This document shows positions 35,067-44,520 of a stretch of 64,000 nucleotides of DNA, in pieces (within the stretch, counting starts at the first letter, position 1; each line of letters begins with the position of its first letter). The notes below the pieces were generated by a model. The model searched no databases. It was not told the DNA's origin and saw only the letters and a list, made by a program, of their open reading frames with translations. Made by a program: the position numbers and the translations under genes. The stretch is from Paenibacillus alba. GTDB taxonomy: Bacteria; Bacillota; Bacilli; Paenibacillales; NBRC-103111. The stretch lies in contig NZ_JABMKZ010000003.1 in assembly GCF_013204855.1 (NCBI RefSeq), positions 186,001-250,000 of the forward strand, read 5' to 3'.

Positions 35067-35732
35067 ATGATGTTTGCTGAAAACTTATCCGCTTTTCTGA
35101 CTCATCCAGTTACTGCAACCGTACTGCTGTTAGTTGGTATTATTGGGATTGCATTAGAACTGCTTTTCTTTAGCGGCGGCTTGCTTGCTTTGGCTGGGGT
35201 TGCAGGTTTTGCGCTTTATTTCCTGGGTTTTTACTTGGCGGGATTCGCTGGATTTGGGGATTTGGCCGTATTTGGACTAGGACTTATTCTGCTTATTTTG
35301 GAATTAGTGGTTCCCAGTTTCGGGATACTAAGCGTCTTGGGGGCGATTTGTCTCTTTGGCGGCGTATTGATGGCTTCGTCCGATCCTAAAGAAGCCGCGC
35401 TTATGCTCGGAATCGCGCTGTTGATTGCTATTGTGGTTATCGCTTTTGCAATCAGGACTTTTAAACATCGTGGAGTATGGAACCGTTTTATTTTGAGAGA
35501 GCAGCTCACGACTGACAAAGGCTTTACATCGAGCCCGGATCGTGCGCATTTGATTAGCCTGACAGGAGAAGCGATTACGCCGCTACGGCCTGCAGGGACG
35601 GCGATTATTCAAGGCGAGCGCATCGATGTCGTAACGAACGGAAGCTTTATCCCAATTGGCACATCCATCGTTGTGGTGGAAGTGGAAGGATCTCGAGTGG
35701 TTGTGAAGGAAATGGAACCAAAACTTGATTAG
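35067..35732 (+). CDS. NfeD-family membrane protein, flotillin partner
   Basis: 221 residues: several transmembrane segments in the first ~140 residues and a soluble OB-fold C-terminus ([34 protein letters not shown]). It is the short NfeD type without the Ser protease domain found in long relatives. It lies 11 bp before floA, an arrangement conserved as yqeZ-yqfA in Bacillus, and is thought to work with the flotillin in ordered membrane patches. ATG with a GGAAGGAG site. Confidence 0.88.
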   Translation: MMFAENLSAFLTHPVTATVLLLVGIIGIALELLFFSGGLLALAGVAGFALYFLGFYLAGFAGFGDLAVFGLGLILLILELVVPSFGILSVLGAICLFGGVLMASSDPKEAALMLGIALLIAIVVIAFAIRTFKHRGVWNRFILREQLTTDKGFTSSPDRAHLISLTGEAITPLRPAGTAIIQGERIDVVTNGSFIPIGTSIVVVEVEGSRVVVKEMEPKLD

Positions 35733-35743
35733 GAGGAAACAAA

Positions 35744-36733
35744 ATGAATATTGAACCAGGCTTATATTTAGTGCTGCTTGCAGCCGTTATTATCATCGCA
35801 CTTTCGATTTTGTTAAGTATTGTACCCGTAATGCTGTGGATTTCGGCGCTTGCTTCCGGTGTTCGCATCAGCATTATTACGCTTATTGCTATGAGGCTGC
35901 GCCGGGTAACTCCGAGCAGGATTGTGAATCCTATGATTAAAGCGACGAAAGCAGGCATTGATCTCAGTGTGAATCAGCTGGAAAGTCACTTTCTTGCCGG
36001 CGGTAACGTGGACCGGGTTGTTAATGCTCTTATTGCCGCACATCGTGCGAAAATTCATCTGGAATTTGAACGTGCAGCAGCTATTGATCTTGCAGGACGG
36101 GATGTTTTGTTAGCGGTACAAATGAGTGTTAATCCACGCGTTATTGAAACGCCAAACGTTTCAGCTGTGGCTAAGAACGGTATTGAGGTTAAGGTTATTG
36201 CAAGGGTTACTGTACGCGCCAACATAGACCGTTTAGTCGGGGGTGCAGGCGAAGAGACGATTATTGCCCGGGTTGGCGAGGGGATTGTTACAACGGTAGG
36301 TTCAAGCGACTCGCATAAGGATGTTCTTGAAAATCCGGATTTAATCTCGCGGACGGTTCTTGGCAAAGGGTTGGATGCTGGCACCGCTTTCGAAATCTTA
36401 TCCATTGATATTGCAGACGTTGATGTTGGCAAAAATATCGGCGCCCATTTACAGACGGAACAAGCGGAAGCGGATAAACGAATCGCTCAAGCGAAGGCCG
36501 AGGAAAGACGTGCAATGGCGGTTGCGGCCGAACAAGAGATGAAGGCCAAAGTCGTTGAAATGCGTGCAAAAGTTGTCGAATCGGAATCGCAAGTTCCGCT
36601 TGCTATGGCGGAGGCGCTCCGTAACGGCAAATTAGGCGTCATGGACTATATGAATCTCAAAAATATCGACGCAGATACACAAATGCGCTCTTCTCTTGGC
36701 AAATTAAACGACGGCAAGAGTGACAAAGAATAA
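35744..36733 (+). CDS. floA: flotillin-like protein FloA
   Basis: 329 residues, about the length of Bacillus FloA (YqfA). An N-terminal membrane hairpin (~4-45) is followed by an SPFH-type domain ([30 protein letters not shown]) and a Glu/Ala-rich helical region ([21 protein letters not shown]). FloA organises functional membrane microdomains. It has a strong AGGAGG site and lies in an operon with nfeD upstream and a one-TM protein downstream. Confidence 0.95.
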   Translation: MNIEPGLYLVLLAAVIIIALSILLSIVPVMLWISALASGVRISIITLIAMRLRRVTPSRIVNPMIKATKAGIDLSVNQLESHFLAGGNVDRVVNALIAAHRAKIHLEFERAAAIDLAGRDVLLAVQMSVNPRVIETPNVSAVAKNGIEVKVIARVTVRANIDRLVGGAGEETIIARVGEGIVTTVGSSDSHKDVLENPDLISRTVLGKGLDAGTAFEILSIDIADVDVGKNIGAHLQTEQAEADKRIAQAKAEERRAMAVAAEQEMKAKVVEMRAKVVESESQVPLAMAEALRNGKLGVMDYMNLKNIDADTQMRSSLGKLNDGKSDKE

Positions 36734-36753
36734 TAGGTTTATGAGGTGATCTC

Positions 36754-37215
36754 GTGGAACAACTCATTGAATTTCTGGTAAAGCATTGGTATCTAGTCAT
36801 CATTGCAATCACCTTTTTGTATCAGCTTAACAACAAGAAGCGAAGTGGGAAGCAAGGAGCTCCGCAGTCGCGAATGCCTTCATTTGGCGAGACGTCTAGA
36901 CCGTCTGCAAGGCCTGCTGAAGCAACGAAGCCAGACCGGCAAGGGTTTGGTGGGCCAGCTCCACAAAGCAGCACAGCGGACGATTTTGGCCGTTCTAACA
37001 ACGGCAGCGCCAAAGCCGCAGCACCGAAGTCTAAAGCATCACCTTTTGGTTCCTCATCTCAAGCAGGTATAGAAAGCTCACCCATTTATGCAAATGCGAT
37101 CTCTTCGTCGAATTCTTTCCCAGAAGAACTTAAGCAAGAACAACTGCTGCAGGGTGTTGTTTGGGCTGAGATACTCGGTCCCCCAAGGTCGAAGAAGCCT
37201 TTACGCAGGTCATAG
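36754..37215 (+). CDS. hypothetical single-pass membrane protein
   Basis: 153 residues from GTG 36754 with a GAGGTGA site. One N-terminal membrane helix (LVKHWYLVIIAITFLYQL), a short basic stretch, a long Ser/Pro/Ala/Gly-rich disordered region, and a conserved-looking C-terminal motif LQGVVWAEILGPPRSKKP. Third gene of the nfeD-floA operon. Similar short proteins accompany floA in Paenibacillus-like genomes; the function is unknown and no enzyme domain is seen. Confidence 0.75.
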   Translation: MEQLIEFLVKHWYLVIIAITFLYQLNNKKRSGKQGAPQSRMPSFGETSRPSARPAEATKPDRQGFGGPAPQSSTADDFGRSNNGSAKAAAPKSKASPFGSSSQAGIESSPIYANAISSSNSFPEELKQEQLLQGVVWAEILGPPRSKKPLRRS

Positions 37216-37222
37216 TATACAC

Positions 37223-37272
37223 AAGAGCTGCCCGATGAGTAGATAAACCTACTTCAGGGCAGCTTCTTTTTA
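37223..37272 (+). terminator. intrinsic terminator of the nfeD-floA operon
   Basis: AAGAGCTGCCC / GGGCAGCTTCTTTTT with a loop of about 28 bases. Confidence 0.8.
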
Positions 37273-37530
37273 ATTCTAGCTAAGCCGCCAAACAGAAAAG
37301 TCGAAATCCTCGGTTTTCTTTAGACCCTAAACACCTCTCAGGCTCAATTATTTACTGGATGCAGATAGCCATCTTCGCTTAGCGGCGTCATTCGTGCTTG
37401 GCTTTTTTATCGTTCCTGCTCCGAGCTTCCTTTAATTTCTGGATTACGGGTTGCCGACCATGGTTTGAGCTTACATCCCTCACAGTGTCTCTGCCATCCC
37501 CAGGATTGGATAGTCTTAAGCAAAGGAACT

Positions 37531-37719
37531 GAAATTCCTGCTAAAGTGCAGGCTTTTTCAATCAAATTGTCTAAAAAAGTGGGAATTCCTGCTATTGTGC
37601 AGGCTTTTGAAGCTTTTCTCCCCTGAAATTAGATTGGAGACTCAAATTCCTGCATATTTGCAGGCATTTCCGAATTCTGGCGCAGTTTAACGAAAAAAAG
37701 ATGCACATTTGCAGGTTTC
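37531..37719. repeat. cluster of short palindromic repeats (family CCTGC-N6-GCAGG), copies 5-8
   Basis: Four related units lie at 37531-37557, 37582-37608, 37643-37669 and, inverted, 37693-37719. The common core is AAATTCCTGC, five or six AT-rich bases, then TGCAGGCTTT. The inverted copy read on the minus strand (CCTGCAAATGTGCATC) matches copies 1-2 at 10228-10304. Weaker relatives follow at about 37859-37885 and 37962-37986. Apart from these and a tandem repeat, the 780-bp stretch 37273-38051 holds no gene I can support; frames there are short and lack ribosome sites. Confidence 0.75.
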
Positions 37720-37756
37720 ACACAACAGCAGCTAACAGCAGCCCACTTTTCACATT

Positions 37757-37798
37757 GAAGCAACCGAACAATACGAAGAAGCAACCAAACAATACGAA
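37757..37798. repeat. two tandem 21-bp units
   Basis: GAAGCAACCGAACAATACGA plus A is repeated immediately with one change (G to A). Two copies only; the unit length is a multiple of three but no credible coding frame covers it. Confidence 0.85.
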
Positions 37799-38051
37799 AG
37801 TATCCTTCACCGTTACGTTTAACTTCCCCATTACGCACTGCTCACAAGGAGCTCACCCGAAATTTCTGTAATTGAGCAGTAATCAACTCCATAATCCAGC
37901 GGCGCTTTAAACATTAAAGCCGGCTTAGGACACAGCCCTTTACTTTGCAGGTTTTTCACATAAATTCAGCTCACTGAGCATAATTTGGTAGAAAGTCTAT
38001 GCGCCTTTTCTGTCGTGATGATCATCTAGTTAGAGGGGGTACTGCCCAGCT

Positions 38052-38330
38052 ATGCGTCGCTTGACCCGCAAATGGAACCAATTCACGGCCAAAATCCTCG
38101 ATCTTCCGCAGGATGTTGTCCAGGACGTGCCGCGAATTACGATGATCGGCAACGTGCAGCTTTATGTGGAAAATCACCGGGGCGTGCTTCATTTTTCCAG
38201 TGAAAATTTGAAGCTTGAATTGACGAAAGGAACGTTGGAAGTGTTCGGCCAAAACTTGGTGATTCGAGCGATTCTTTCGGAGGAAGTTTTTATAGAAGGC
38301 ATCATCGACCATGTGAAATATCTGCCATAG
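38052..38330 (+). CDS. yqfC: sporulation protein YqfC
   Basis: 92 residues, normal length, with the YabP/YqfC-type beta-rich domain (ITMIGNVQLYVENHRGVLHFSSENLKLELTKGTLEVFGQNLVI). In Bacillus yqfC and yqfD are expressed under mother-cell sigma-E and belong to the core endospore gene set. It lies 38 bp before yqfD. A loose sigma-E-like pair, CATAAATT (37959) and CATAATTT (37979), is present upstream but the spacing (12) is not convincing. Confidence 0.9.
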   Translation: MRRLTRKWNQFTAKILDLPQDVVQDVPRITMIGNVQLYVENHRGVLHFSSENLKLELTKGTLEVFGQNLVIRAILSEEVFIEGIIDHVKYLP

Positions 38331-38368
38331 AGGGGCTAAGAAGATTAATGTACACAGGAGGCTGAGTT

Positions 38369-39562
38369 ATGAAACAATCATTGTTCATAGCCCGTTTGCG
38401 CGGGTATGTGCGCATTCAGATACGTGGCACAGCGTGTGAGAAAATAATTAATCCCATGATGGAGAAGGGGCTCTCCGTATGGGATATTCAAGTCACTTCA
38501 GAAGGGAAGCTGGAGCTTCTCATTCTGCTCAGAGACTTCTTCCGGCTTAAGCCGCTTTTGAAACGGACAGGCTGCAGGATGCATGTACTTGAACGGTACG
38601 GGCTTCCTTTTTTTATGGACAGACTGGGTCAGAGGAAGTTCTTTTTCGGCGGTATGGCTGCATTCATCATTGGCTTGTACGTGTTGACTTCATTCGTCTG
38701 GCAGATTAGCGTGGAAGGAAACGACCGCATTACGGAAGCGGAAGTTTTGCAAGCTGCCTCCAAACAAGGGATATATCAGTTCCAGTGGAAGTTTAGGATG
38801 AAGAAAACTGAGGATTTATCGCGTGAAATTCAAAGCTTGCTGCCAACTACGGCATGGGTGGGTGTGGAAATTCGCGGCACACATGTTACAATCAAGATAG
38901 TGGAAGCGACGATCCCAGAGAAACAGCAATTGATGAATCCGCGGAATTTGGTTGCCTCCAAGAATGCATTAGTTACAGAGATTATTTCGGATAAAGGAAA
39001 ACCGATGGTAAAGCCGAATACGTATGTAAAAAAAGGGGACGTGCTGATCTCGGGCACCATTGGCGATGAGCAGAATAATCAAGTGGTGGTGGCTAGCGGC
39101 AAAGTTAAGGGAGTTGTCTGGTATACCTCCCGAATTGAAGCTCCTTTGACGAAAACATATAAGGTGTATACGGGAGATACCACGAATCGTAATTATCTTG
39201 TATGGGGGACCAGGGCATTGCAAGTCAGCGGGTATGGGAAGCTGAAGTTCGAGCAGTTTGAAACGATTCCAGAACGTAAAACACTTGCCTGGCGATCATT
39301 TACACTCCCCCTGGGCTGGCTGCATGAGAGAGTATTGGGAGTTAATTTCGTAGAGGAGCCGATCGAAGCTGCGAATGCCAAAAAGTCAGGCTTGGAGCAG
39401 GCTAGAGCCAAACTACTGAAGGCTTCGGGGCCTGATGCTAGACTTGTAGGTGAAAAAATTTTGCATGAAAAAACAGAGAATGGTAAAATTTATATAGACG
39501 TTCATTTTGAAGTCGAAGAGAACATCGCTGAAGAACAACCAATTGTGATACGAGGAGAATGA
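38369..39562 (+). CDS. yqfD: sporulation protein YqfD
   Basis: 397 residues, the normal length. Soluble N-terminal part (~1-85), one transmembrane segment (~92-112, FFFGGMAAFIIGLYVLTSFVW), then a large exterior domain with a POTRA-like start (ISVEGNDRITEAEVLQAASKQGIYQF). It is a mother-cell membrane protein of endospore formation whose mechanism is unknown. ATG with AGGAGG. phoH follows after 6 bp, so the genes are probably co-transcribed. Confidence 0.92.
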   Translation: MKQSLFIARLRGYVRIQIRGTACEKIINPMMEKGLSVWDIQVTSEGKLELLILLRDFFRLKPLLKRTGCRMHVLERYGLPFFMDRLGQRKFFFGGMAAFIIGLYVLTSFVWQISVEGNDRITEAEVLQAASKQGIYQFQWKFRMKKTEDLSREIQSLLPTTAWVGVEIRGTHVTIKIVEATIPEKQQLMNPRNLVASKNALVTEIISDKGKPMVKPNTYVKKGDVLISGTIGDEQNNQVVVASGKVKGVVWYTSRIEAPLTKTYKVYTGDTTNRNYLVWGTRALQVSGYGKLKFEQFETIPERKTLAWRSFTLPLGWLHERVLGVNFVEEPIEAANAKKSGLEQARAKLLKASGPDARLVGEKILHEKTENGKIYIDVHFEVEENIAEEQPIVIRGE

Positions 39563-39568
39563 GGCCTG

Positions 39569-40534
39569 TTGGTAGAAAACGCGCAGTCAGTCAAACTTAC
39601 ATTGAAAAATCCGGCTGAGGGACTTGCTCTATTCGGTCCGCAAGACAAATTCCTGCACGTGATTGAAGCGGAAATTCCTGCTCAAATCTTTACGCGTGAA
39701 GCCGAAATAACGATACAAGGAGCGGCTGCGGAAGTAAACTCACTTCAGCAGCTTTTTGAAGTTCTTTTACAGCTCATACGCAACAACTACACCTTAACAG
39801 AACGGGATGTTCTCTATGCGGTAGAACTCGCCAAACAAATGAAAGCGGAACAATTGCTTGATCTGTTCAAAGGCGAGATCACAACGACCCACAAAGGCAA
39901 GCCTATTCGCGTGAAAACGATCGGACAACGGAAATATGTGGAGACGATTAAGAAAAAGGATATCGTATTCGGAATTGGACCTGCTGGAACAGGTAAAACG
40001 TATCTCGCAGTGGTACTAGCCGTTACTAGGCTGAAAGAAGGAGCTGTCAAGCGGATCGTGCTGACTCGCCCGGCGGTTGAAGCGGGGGAAAGCTTAGGCT
40101 TCCTGCCTGGCGACCTTCAGGAAAAAGTTGACCCCTATTTACGCCCATTGTATGATGCTCTTAATGACGTGCTTGGCCCTGAGCAGGTTGCCAAATCCTT
40201 GGAGCGCGGTTTAATTGAAATTGCTCCTTTGGCGTATATGCGCGGCAGAACACTGGATGATTCCTTTATCATTTTGGATGAAGCCCAAAACACGACACCC
40301 GAACAAATGAAAATGTTTCTGACAAGACTTGGTTTTGGCTCCAAGATGGTTATTACCGGAGACGTCACACAAATTGATTTGCCGCGAGGGAAATCCTCCG
40401 GACTTGTTGAAGCTAATCGTATTCTCAGTGGAATTGAAGAACTGGGCTTTATCTATTTTGATGAGCAAGACGTAGTAAGGCATTCGCTCGTTCAGAAAAT
40501 CATTGTTGCCTATAATGCTGAAAATGAAAAGTAA
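39569..40534 (+). CDS. phoH: PhoH-family ATPase
   Basis: 321 residues from TTG 39569. An N-terminal KH-like region (~1-110) precedes the PhoH P-loop domain: Walker A GPAGTGKTYLAV near 137, Walker B FIILDEAQNTTPEQMKMFLTR near 233. PhoH proteins are ATPases associated with RNA metabolism; the close link to ybeY supports a role in rRNA maturation or stress-time RNA decay. Six bp after yqfD and 26 bp before pgpH. Confidence 0.93.
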   Translation: MVENAQSVKLTLKNPAEGLALFGPQDKFLHVIEAEIPAQIFTREAEITIQGAAAEVNSLQQLFEVLLQLIRNNYTLTERDVLYAVELAKQMKAEQLLDLFKGEITTTHKGKPIRVKTIGQRKYVETIKKKDIVFGIGPAGTGKTYLAVVLAVTRLKEGAVKRIVLTRPAVEAGESLGFLPGDLQEKVDPYLRPLYDALNDVLGPEQVAKSLERGLIEIAPLAYMRGRTLDDSFIILDEAQNTTPEQMKMFLTRLGFGSKMVITGDVTQIDLPRGKSSGLVEANRILSGIEELGFIYFDEQDVVRHSLVQKIIVAYNAENEK

Positions 40535-40560
40535 TTGTGCAGGTTGTTAGGTAGAGAGGA

Positions 40561-42801
40561 ATGACCTCCGTGATGAAAAATGAAGTGCAAATGAAGGGCA
40601 AATTTCATTATCAGCTAAGTGGCTGGAAATACAGTACTGGCATACGGGTACTGTTGTTTCTTTTGCTGGCTTTTGGTTTCTACATGTCCCTTTATGCTAA
40701 GCTCGTCCCGCAGGTGTATGATATTGTGCTCGGAACGACGAGCGAGAAAACGATCTATGCCCCAAGACAAATCGAGAATGCAATTGCAACGGAACAGGCC
40801 AAGGAAGACGCAGCCAAACGCGTGCAGCCTGTTTATCGAATTGTGAATCTCAAGAATGATGCGCTGATTGATGCTATTTATGATAAGTTATTGCAAATCA
40901 ATGCCGACGACGAAGTGAAGTTTGACGACAAAGTCAGCATATACAGACGTGTAATTCCCCAGCTCATCAGTGATTTGGAGAACGATTCTGTCAAATCATT
41001 CCGCATCAGTGCGCAGTATAACGATTCGTTGCTGGAACAAATCCAGCAGGGATTGGCAGAGCAGCAATATGCACTGCCGGAGGAGTCGTATTTTAAGCTG
41101 CCGCGCTTAACCAAGGAAGATTTGGCGGCGATGCGCCCGGTGACGAAGGATATTGTCGCTAAGCTGATGAATGATCAAATTCTGGATGCGCAAACCGCGA
41201 GAGCCAAAGTCGCAGAGCTTGTTAATACGTCGAATCTGACGAAGAATACTTCACGTGAAATGGTGACGGAAATTGCGAGAGTCGTCATCACGCCTAATAA
41301 ATTTTTTGATCAGAAGGGTACGGATGATGCAAAAGGACAAGCCCGCGAAAACGTAAAACCGGTCTATATCAACAAAAATGATGTGCTGGTCAAAGTGGGC
41401 GATAAGATTACAGAAGAGATTTACGCGAGGCTGGATAAATTGGAATTGTTGAAGGACAAAGCGAATTATTTGCCCCAGCTTGGCTTGAGCATTCTTTCCG
41501 CTTTGTTGTCCTTTATTGTTTTTATGTTCGTCAAACAAAGCACACTTCCGATTAAGTACAATAATTCTCAGCTTGTGATGCTTATTCTGATCTTTATCAT
41601 CAATGTAGCCTGCATGAAAATTATTTCACTCGTTCAAAATTTGGACTACCCGTATATCGGATATTTGGCTCCGACGGCTCTTGGCAGTATCTTGATTGCC
41701 ATTTTACTGGATGCGCAGCTTGCTTTTATTTCATCGGTTTTATTTTCGTTGATGGCCAGCATTATTTTTAATACGGAGCATACGCTGTTGTTTGACTTCC
41801 GTTATGGGTTAGTCAGCTTAGTCATCTGCTTCTGTGCGGTGTTCACGATTCAGCGGGCCAGTCAGCGTGCAACGATTTTGAAAGCGGGTGTGATGATTGC
41901 TTTCTTCTCCATGTTGACGATTACGTCAATGCTGCTGATGGAAGATCACTTCCAGCAAAAAGAAGCGCTTATCTCATTGGCGTTTGCCGCTGCCGGCGGA
42001 TTGCTGACCGTTGTGTTTGTAATCGGGCTGCTGCCCTTTTTCGAAGTTGCCTTCGGGATTCTGTCTCCGCTCAAACTGGTGGAGCTTTCCAACCCGAATC
42101 ATCCGCTGCTGCGCAAGCTTCTCACGGAAACACCGGGAACTTACCATCACAGTGTCATGGTGGGCAATTTATCGGAGGCCGCCGCTGAATCCATCGGAGC
42201 TGACGGTTTGCTCTGCCGGGTAGGCTCGTATTATCACGATATCGGAAAGACGAAGCGCCCTAGCTACTTTATCGAAAATCAGACAAATATCGAAAATCCG
42301 CATGATCGGATTGATCCGAATTTAAGCAAATCGATCATTATTGCCCATCCGCGTGATGGCGTTGAGATGCTGAAAGATTTCAAAATGCCCAAGCCGATCC
42401 GCGATATTGCTGAACAGCATCATGGGACGACCTTGCTGCATTATTTCTATCACAAAGCGAAGAAGCAAGCGGAAGAGGAAGGCAGCGAAAAAGAAATCCG
42501 CGAGGAGGATTTCCGTTATCCAGGCCCCAAAGCACAATCCAAGGAGGCTGCGGTTGTCGGAATTGCGGATAGTGTTGAAGCAGCCGTTCGTTCGCTGCGC
42601 AATCCGACCTTGGAGCAGATCGATTCGATGGTGCACAAGATCATCAAATCTCGATTGGATGACGGTCAGTTCAATGAATGCGACATTACGCTCAAGGAAC
42701 TGGATAAAGTCGCCAAAACGTTGAATGAAACCTTGTTGGGAATTTTTCACTCACGGATTGAGTATCCGAGTGAGCTCTCGCCCAAGAAAACAGCAACATA
42801 A
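40561..42801 (+). CDS. pgpH: 7TM-HD family cyclic-di-AMP phosphodiesterase
   Basis: 746 residues (YqfF/PgpH). One N-terminal membrane helix (~25-45), an extracellular domain (~50-310), about seven membrane segments (~315-505) and a cytosolic HD phosphohydrolase domain (YHHSVMVGNLSEAAAESIG, then HD pair His559-Asp560 in YYHDIGKTKRP; HHGTTLLHYF). In Listeria PgpH degrades the second messenger c-di-AMP, controlling osmolyte and potassium balance. Gene order phoH-pgpH-ybeY-dgkA-cdd-era is conserved across Bacillales. Confidence 0.95.
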   Translation: MTSVMKNEVQMKGKFHYQLSGWKYSTGIRVLLFLLLAFGFYMSLYAKLVPQVYDIVLGTTSEKTIYAPRQIENAIATEQAKEDAAKRVQPVYRIVNLKNDALIDAIYDKLLQINADDEVKFDDKVSIYRRVIPQLISDLENDSVKSFRISAQYNDSLLEQIQQGLAEQQYALPEESYFKLPRLTKEDLAAMRPVTKDIVAKLMNDQILDAQTARAKVAELVNTSNLTKNTSREMVTEIARVVITPNKFFDQKGTDDAKGQARENVKPVYINKNDVLVKVGDKITEEIYARLDKLELLKDKANYLPQLGLSILSALLSFIVFMFVKQSTLPIKYNNSQLVMLILIFIINVACMKIISLVQNLDYPYIGYLAPTALGSILIAILLDAQLAFISSVLFSLMASIIFNTEHTLLFDFRYGLVSLVICFCAVFTIQRASQRATILKAGVMIAFFSMLTITSMLLMEDHFQQKEALISLAFAAAGGLLTVVFVIGLLPFFEVAFGILSPLKLVELSNPNHPLLRKLLTETPGTYHHSVMVGNLSEAAAESIGADGLLCRVGSYYHDIGKTKRPSYFIENQTNIENPHDRIDPNLSKSIIIAHPRDGVEMLKDFKMPKPIRDIAEQHHGTTLLHYFYHKAKKQAEEEGSEKEIREEDFRYPGPKAQSKEAAVVGIADSVEAAVRSLRNPTLEQIDSMVHKIIKSRLDDGQFNECDITLKELDKVAKTLNETLLGIFHSRIEYPSELSPKKTAT

Positions 42802-42830
42802 AGGTAATAGCTCTAAAGGAGGGCACAAGA

Positions 42831-43364
42831 ATGGCAAGCTTAGATTTAACCTTAGCGTGGAGCAGTGAACAGGAAGTCCAAGAAATCACGCCTGCTTTTA
42901 TAGAAAAAGTGGAAGAACTGCTGCGCTTGGCCGGTGAATTGGAAGGGGTTTCCGCTGGCGAAGTTGCACTTACCTTTGTCGATGATGAAACGATCCAAGA
43001 GCTTAACAAGCAATACCGTGATTTAGACAAGCCTACAGACGTGTTATCTTTCGCGATGAGTGAGTTTGGCGAAGATGAGCTCCAGATCAATTACGAAGAT
43101 GATGGAGCTGACACGGAGGGATTGGATGACGAGGAGTTAGTGTCTGAGGCGTTCATTGAGCCTTTGGGCGATATTATCATTTCGGTTCCGCGTGCGATTG
43201 CACAGGCAGAAGAATACGGTCATTCCGTAGAGCGTGAGCTAGGATTTCTGTTCGTTCACGGCTTCTTGCATCTGATCGGCTATGATCACCAAAGTGAGGA
43301 AGAAGAGAAAGTCATGTTTGCTAAGCAGGAGGATATTTTGCTGAAAGCAGGTTTGACACGCTAA
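42831..43364 (+). CDS. ybeY: endoribonuclease/rRNA maturation factor YbeY
   Basis: 177 residues. The metal-binding motif HGFLHLIGYDHQ is near residue 143, and the conserved LNKQYRDLDKPTDVLSF near 60. YbeY takes part in 3' processing of 16S rRNA and ribosome quality control. Between the two conserved parts is an acidic insertion of about 25 residues (EDDGADTEGLDDEELVSE) longer than in many relatives. ATG with AAAGGAGG; the stop TAA overlaps the dgkA ATG. Confidence 0.95.
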   Translation: MASLDLTLAWSSEQEVQEITPAFIEKVEELLRLAGELEGVSAGEVALTFVDDETIQELNKQYRDLDKPTDVLSFAMSEFGEDELQINYEDDGADTEGLDDEELVSEAFIEPLGDIIISVPRAIAQAEEYGHSVERELGFLFVHGFLHLIGYDHQSEEEEKVMFAKQEDILLKAGLTR

Positions 43365-44068
43365 TGACAGACGGCTTCCGTAAATGGCGCAGAAGCTTCA
43401 GGTACGCCTACGAAGGAATCAAATATGCTCTGGATACGCAACGCAATATGAAATTCCATTTTTGCGTTGCTTTTCTTGTTTTGCTGGCAGCGCTTTTTTT
43501 CAAATTGCCCAAAACGGATATTCTATTTATTTTGTTAGCGGTCACTTTGATGATTGTTACGGAACTCATTAATACGGCCGTAGAAAAAACGGTGGATTTG
43601 GCTATGCCGGATCGCCATCCGCTGGCCAAAATTGCTAAGGACGTCGCAGCGGCGTCCGTCTTGGTGTCTGCCGGCTTTGCGGTCATCGTAGGCATGGTTG
43701 TATTCTACGAGCCGATTGATCGCTTGCTTCGGAAGTCAAGTACGCAGGAAACTCAAATTTCCGCAGGAACGACGTGGGTGCTGCTTGCTTTAGTCATCTT
43801 AACGGTTATTGTTATCGAGACTCGCTTTTCAGATAAAGGGAAGCTGGTTCGTCCAAGTTTGTTGACCGCAATTGCCTTTGCTATAGCGACGGTAATTGCG
43901 ATTTTCGTCTCACAGACCATTGTTGCTTTGCTTGCTTATACGATGGCCGCACTTATTTTTATTATGTTATATGATAAAAAAACGAGACCATTTCCTGCTT
44001 TATTTCTGGGAGCGTTAATTGGCGTAGTGGTAACAATCCTCGCTTTTTCCTGCCTAAACATGCTATAA
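43364..44068 (+). CDS. dgkA: diacylglycerol/undecaprenol kinase with C-terminal membrane extension
   Basis: 234 residues, about twice the length of Bacillus DgkA. Residues 1-~120 are the complete kinase: three membrane helices with the catalytic signature ELINTAVEKTVDL near 67 and HPLAKIAKDVAAASVLV near 85. In Gram-positives this enzyme phosphorylates undecaprenol. Residues ~130-234 add about four more membrane helices (WVLLALVILTVIVIE, LLTAIAFAIATVIAIF, LLAYTMAALIFIM, ALFLGALIGVVVTIL). Position resembles a PAP2-type fusion, but I do not see the PAP2 catalytic Arg/His motifs. The ATG overlaps the ybeY stop by one base, so translation is coupled. Confidence 0.88.
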   Translation: MTDGFRKWRRSFRYAYEGIKYALDTQRNMKFHFCVAFLVLLAALFFKLPKTDILFILLAVTLMIVTELINTAVEKTVDLAMPDRHPLAKIAKDVAAASVLVSAGFAVIVGMVVFYEPIDRLLRKSSTQETQISAGTTWVLLALVILTVIVIETRFSDKGKLVRPSLLTAIAFAIATVIAIFVSQTIVALLAYTMAALIFIMLYDKKTRPFPALFLGALIGVVVTILAFSCLNML

Positions 44069-44100
44069 CTTACTATACAAAGGAAAGAAGGCTGCCCTCT

Positions 44101-44514
44101 ATGAATCAACAAGAACTCATTGAACACGCGAAAGAAGCGATGAAACGAGCTTATACGCCTTATTCCAATTTTCAAGTAGGTGCCGCGCTGCTTGATACAG
44201 ACGGCCATGTTCATTATGGCTGCAACGTTGAGAACGCAGCATACGGACCAACCAATTGCGCGGAGCGCACCGCGATGTTCAGAGCAATCGCCGATGGACA
44301 CAAAGCAGGCTCCTTCAAAGCCATTGCAGTCATGGGAGACACAGAAGGACCGATTTCTCCTTGCGGTGTTTGCCGGCAGGTGCTTGTTGAGCTGTGTGCG
44401 CCGGATATGCCTGTATATTTAGGCAGTCTCAAAGGTGATTTTGTCGAAACAACGGTGTCCGCTTTGCTGCCGGGCGCTTTTACAACGAAAGATTTGCATT
44501 CAAATGGAGGATAA
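44101..44514 (+). CDS. cdd: cytidine deaminase
   Basis: 137 residues, the tetrameric short type. The zinc site is Cys in NVENAAYGPTNCAERTA with Glu as proton shuttle, plus PCGVCRQ. It converts cytidine and deoxycytidine to uridine forms in pyrimidine salvage. It sits between dgkA and era as in Bacillus. Confidence 0.96.
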   Translation: MNQQELIEHAKEAMKRAYTPYSNFQVGAALLDTDGHVHYGCNVENAAYGPTNCAERTAMFRAIADGHKAGSFKAIAVMGDTEGPISPCGVCRQVLVELCAPDMPVYLGSLKGDFVETTVSALLPGAFTTKDLHSNGG

Positions 44515-44520
44515 CTAGAA

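Noticed and set aside
37629..37838. 69-codon minus-strand frame in the repeat-rich gap
   Set aside because: It crosses the palindromic and tandem repeats, has no ribosome site and no protein-like pattern.
37959..37986. Sigma-E-like promoter for yqfC-yqfD
   Set aside because: The CATAAATT / CATAATTT pair is only a loose match, the 12-base spacing is short, and the site overlaps a decayed palindromic repeat.
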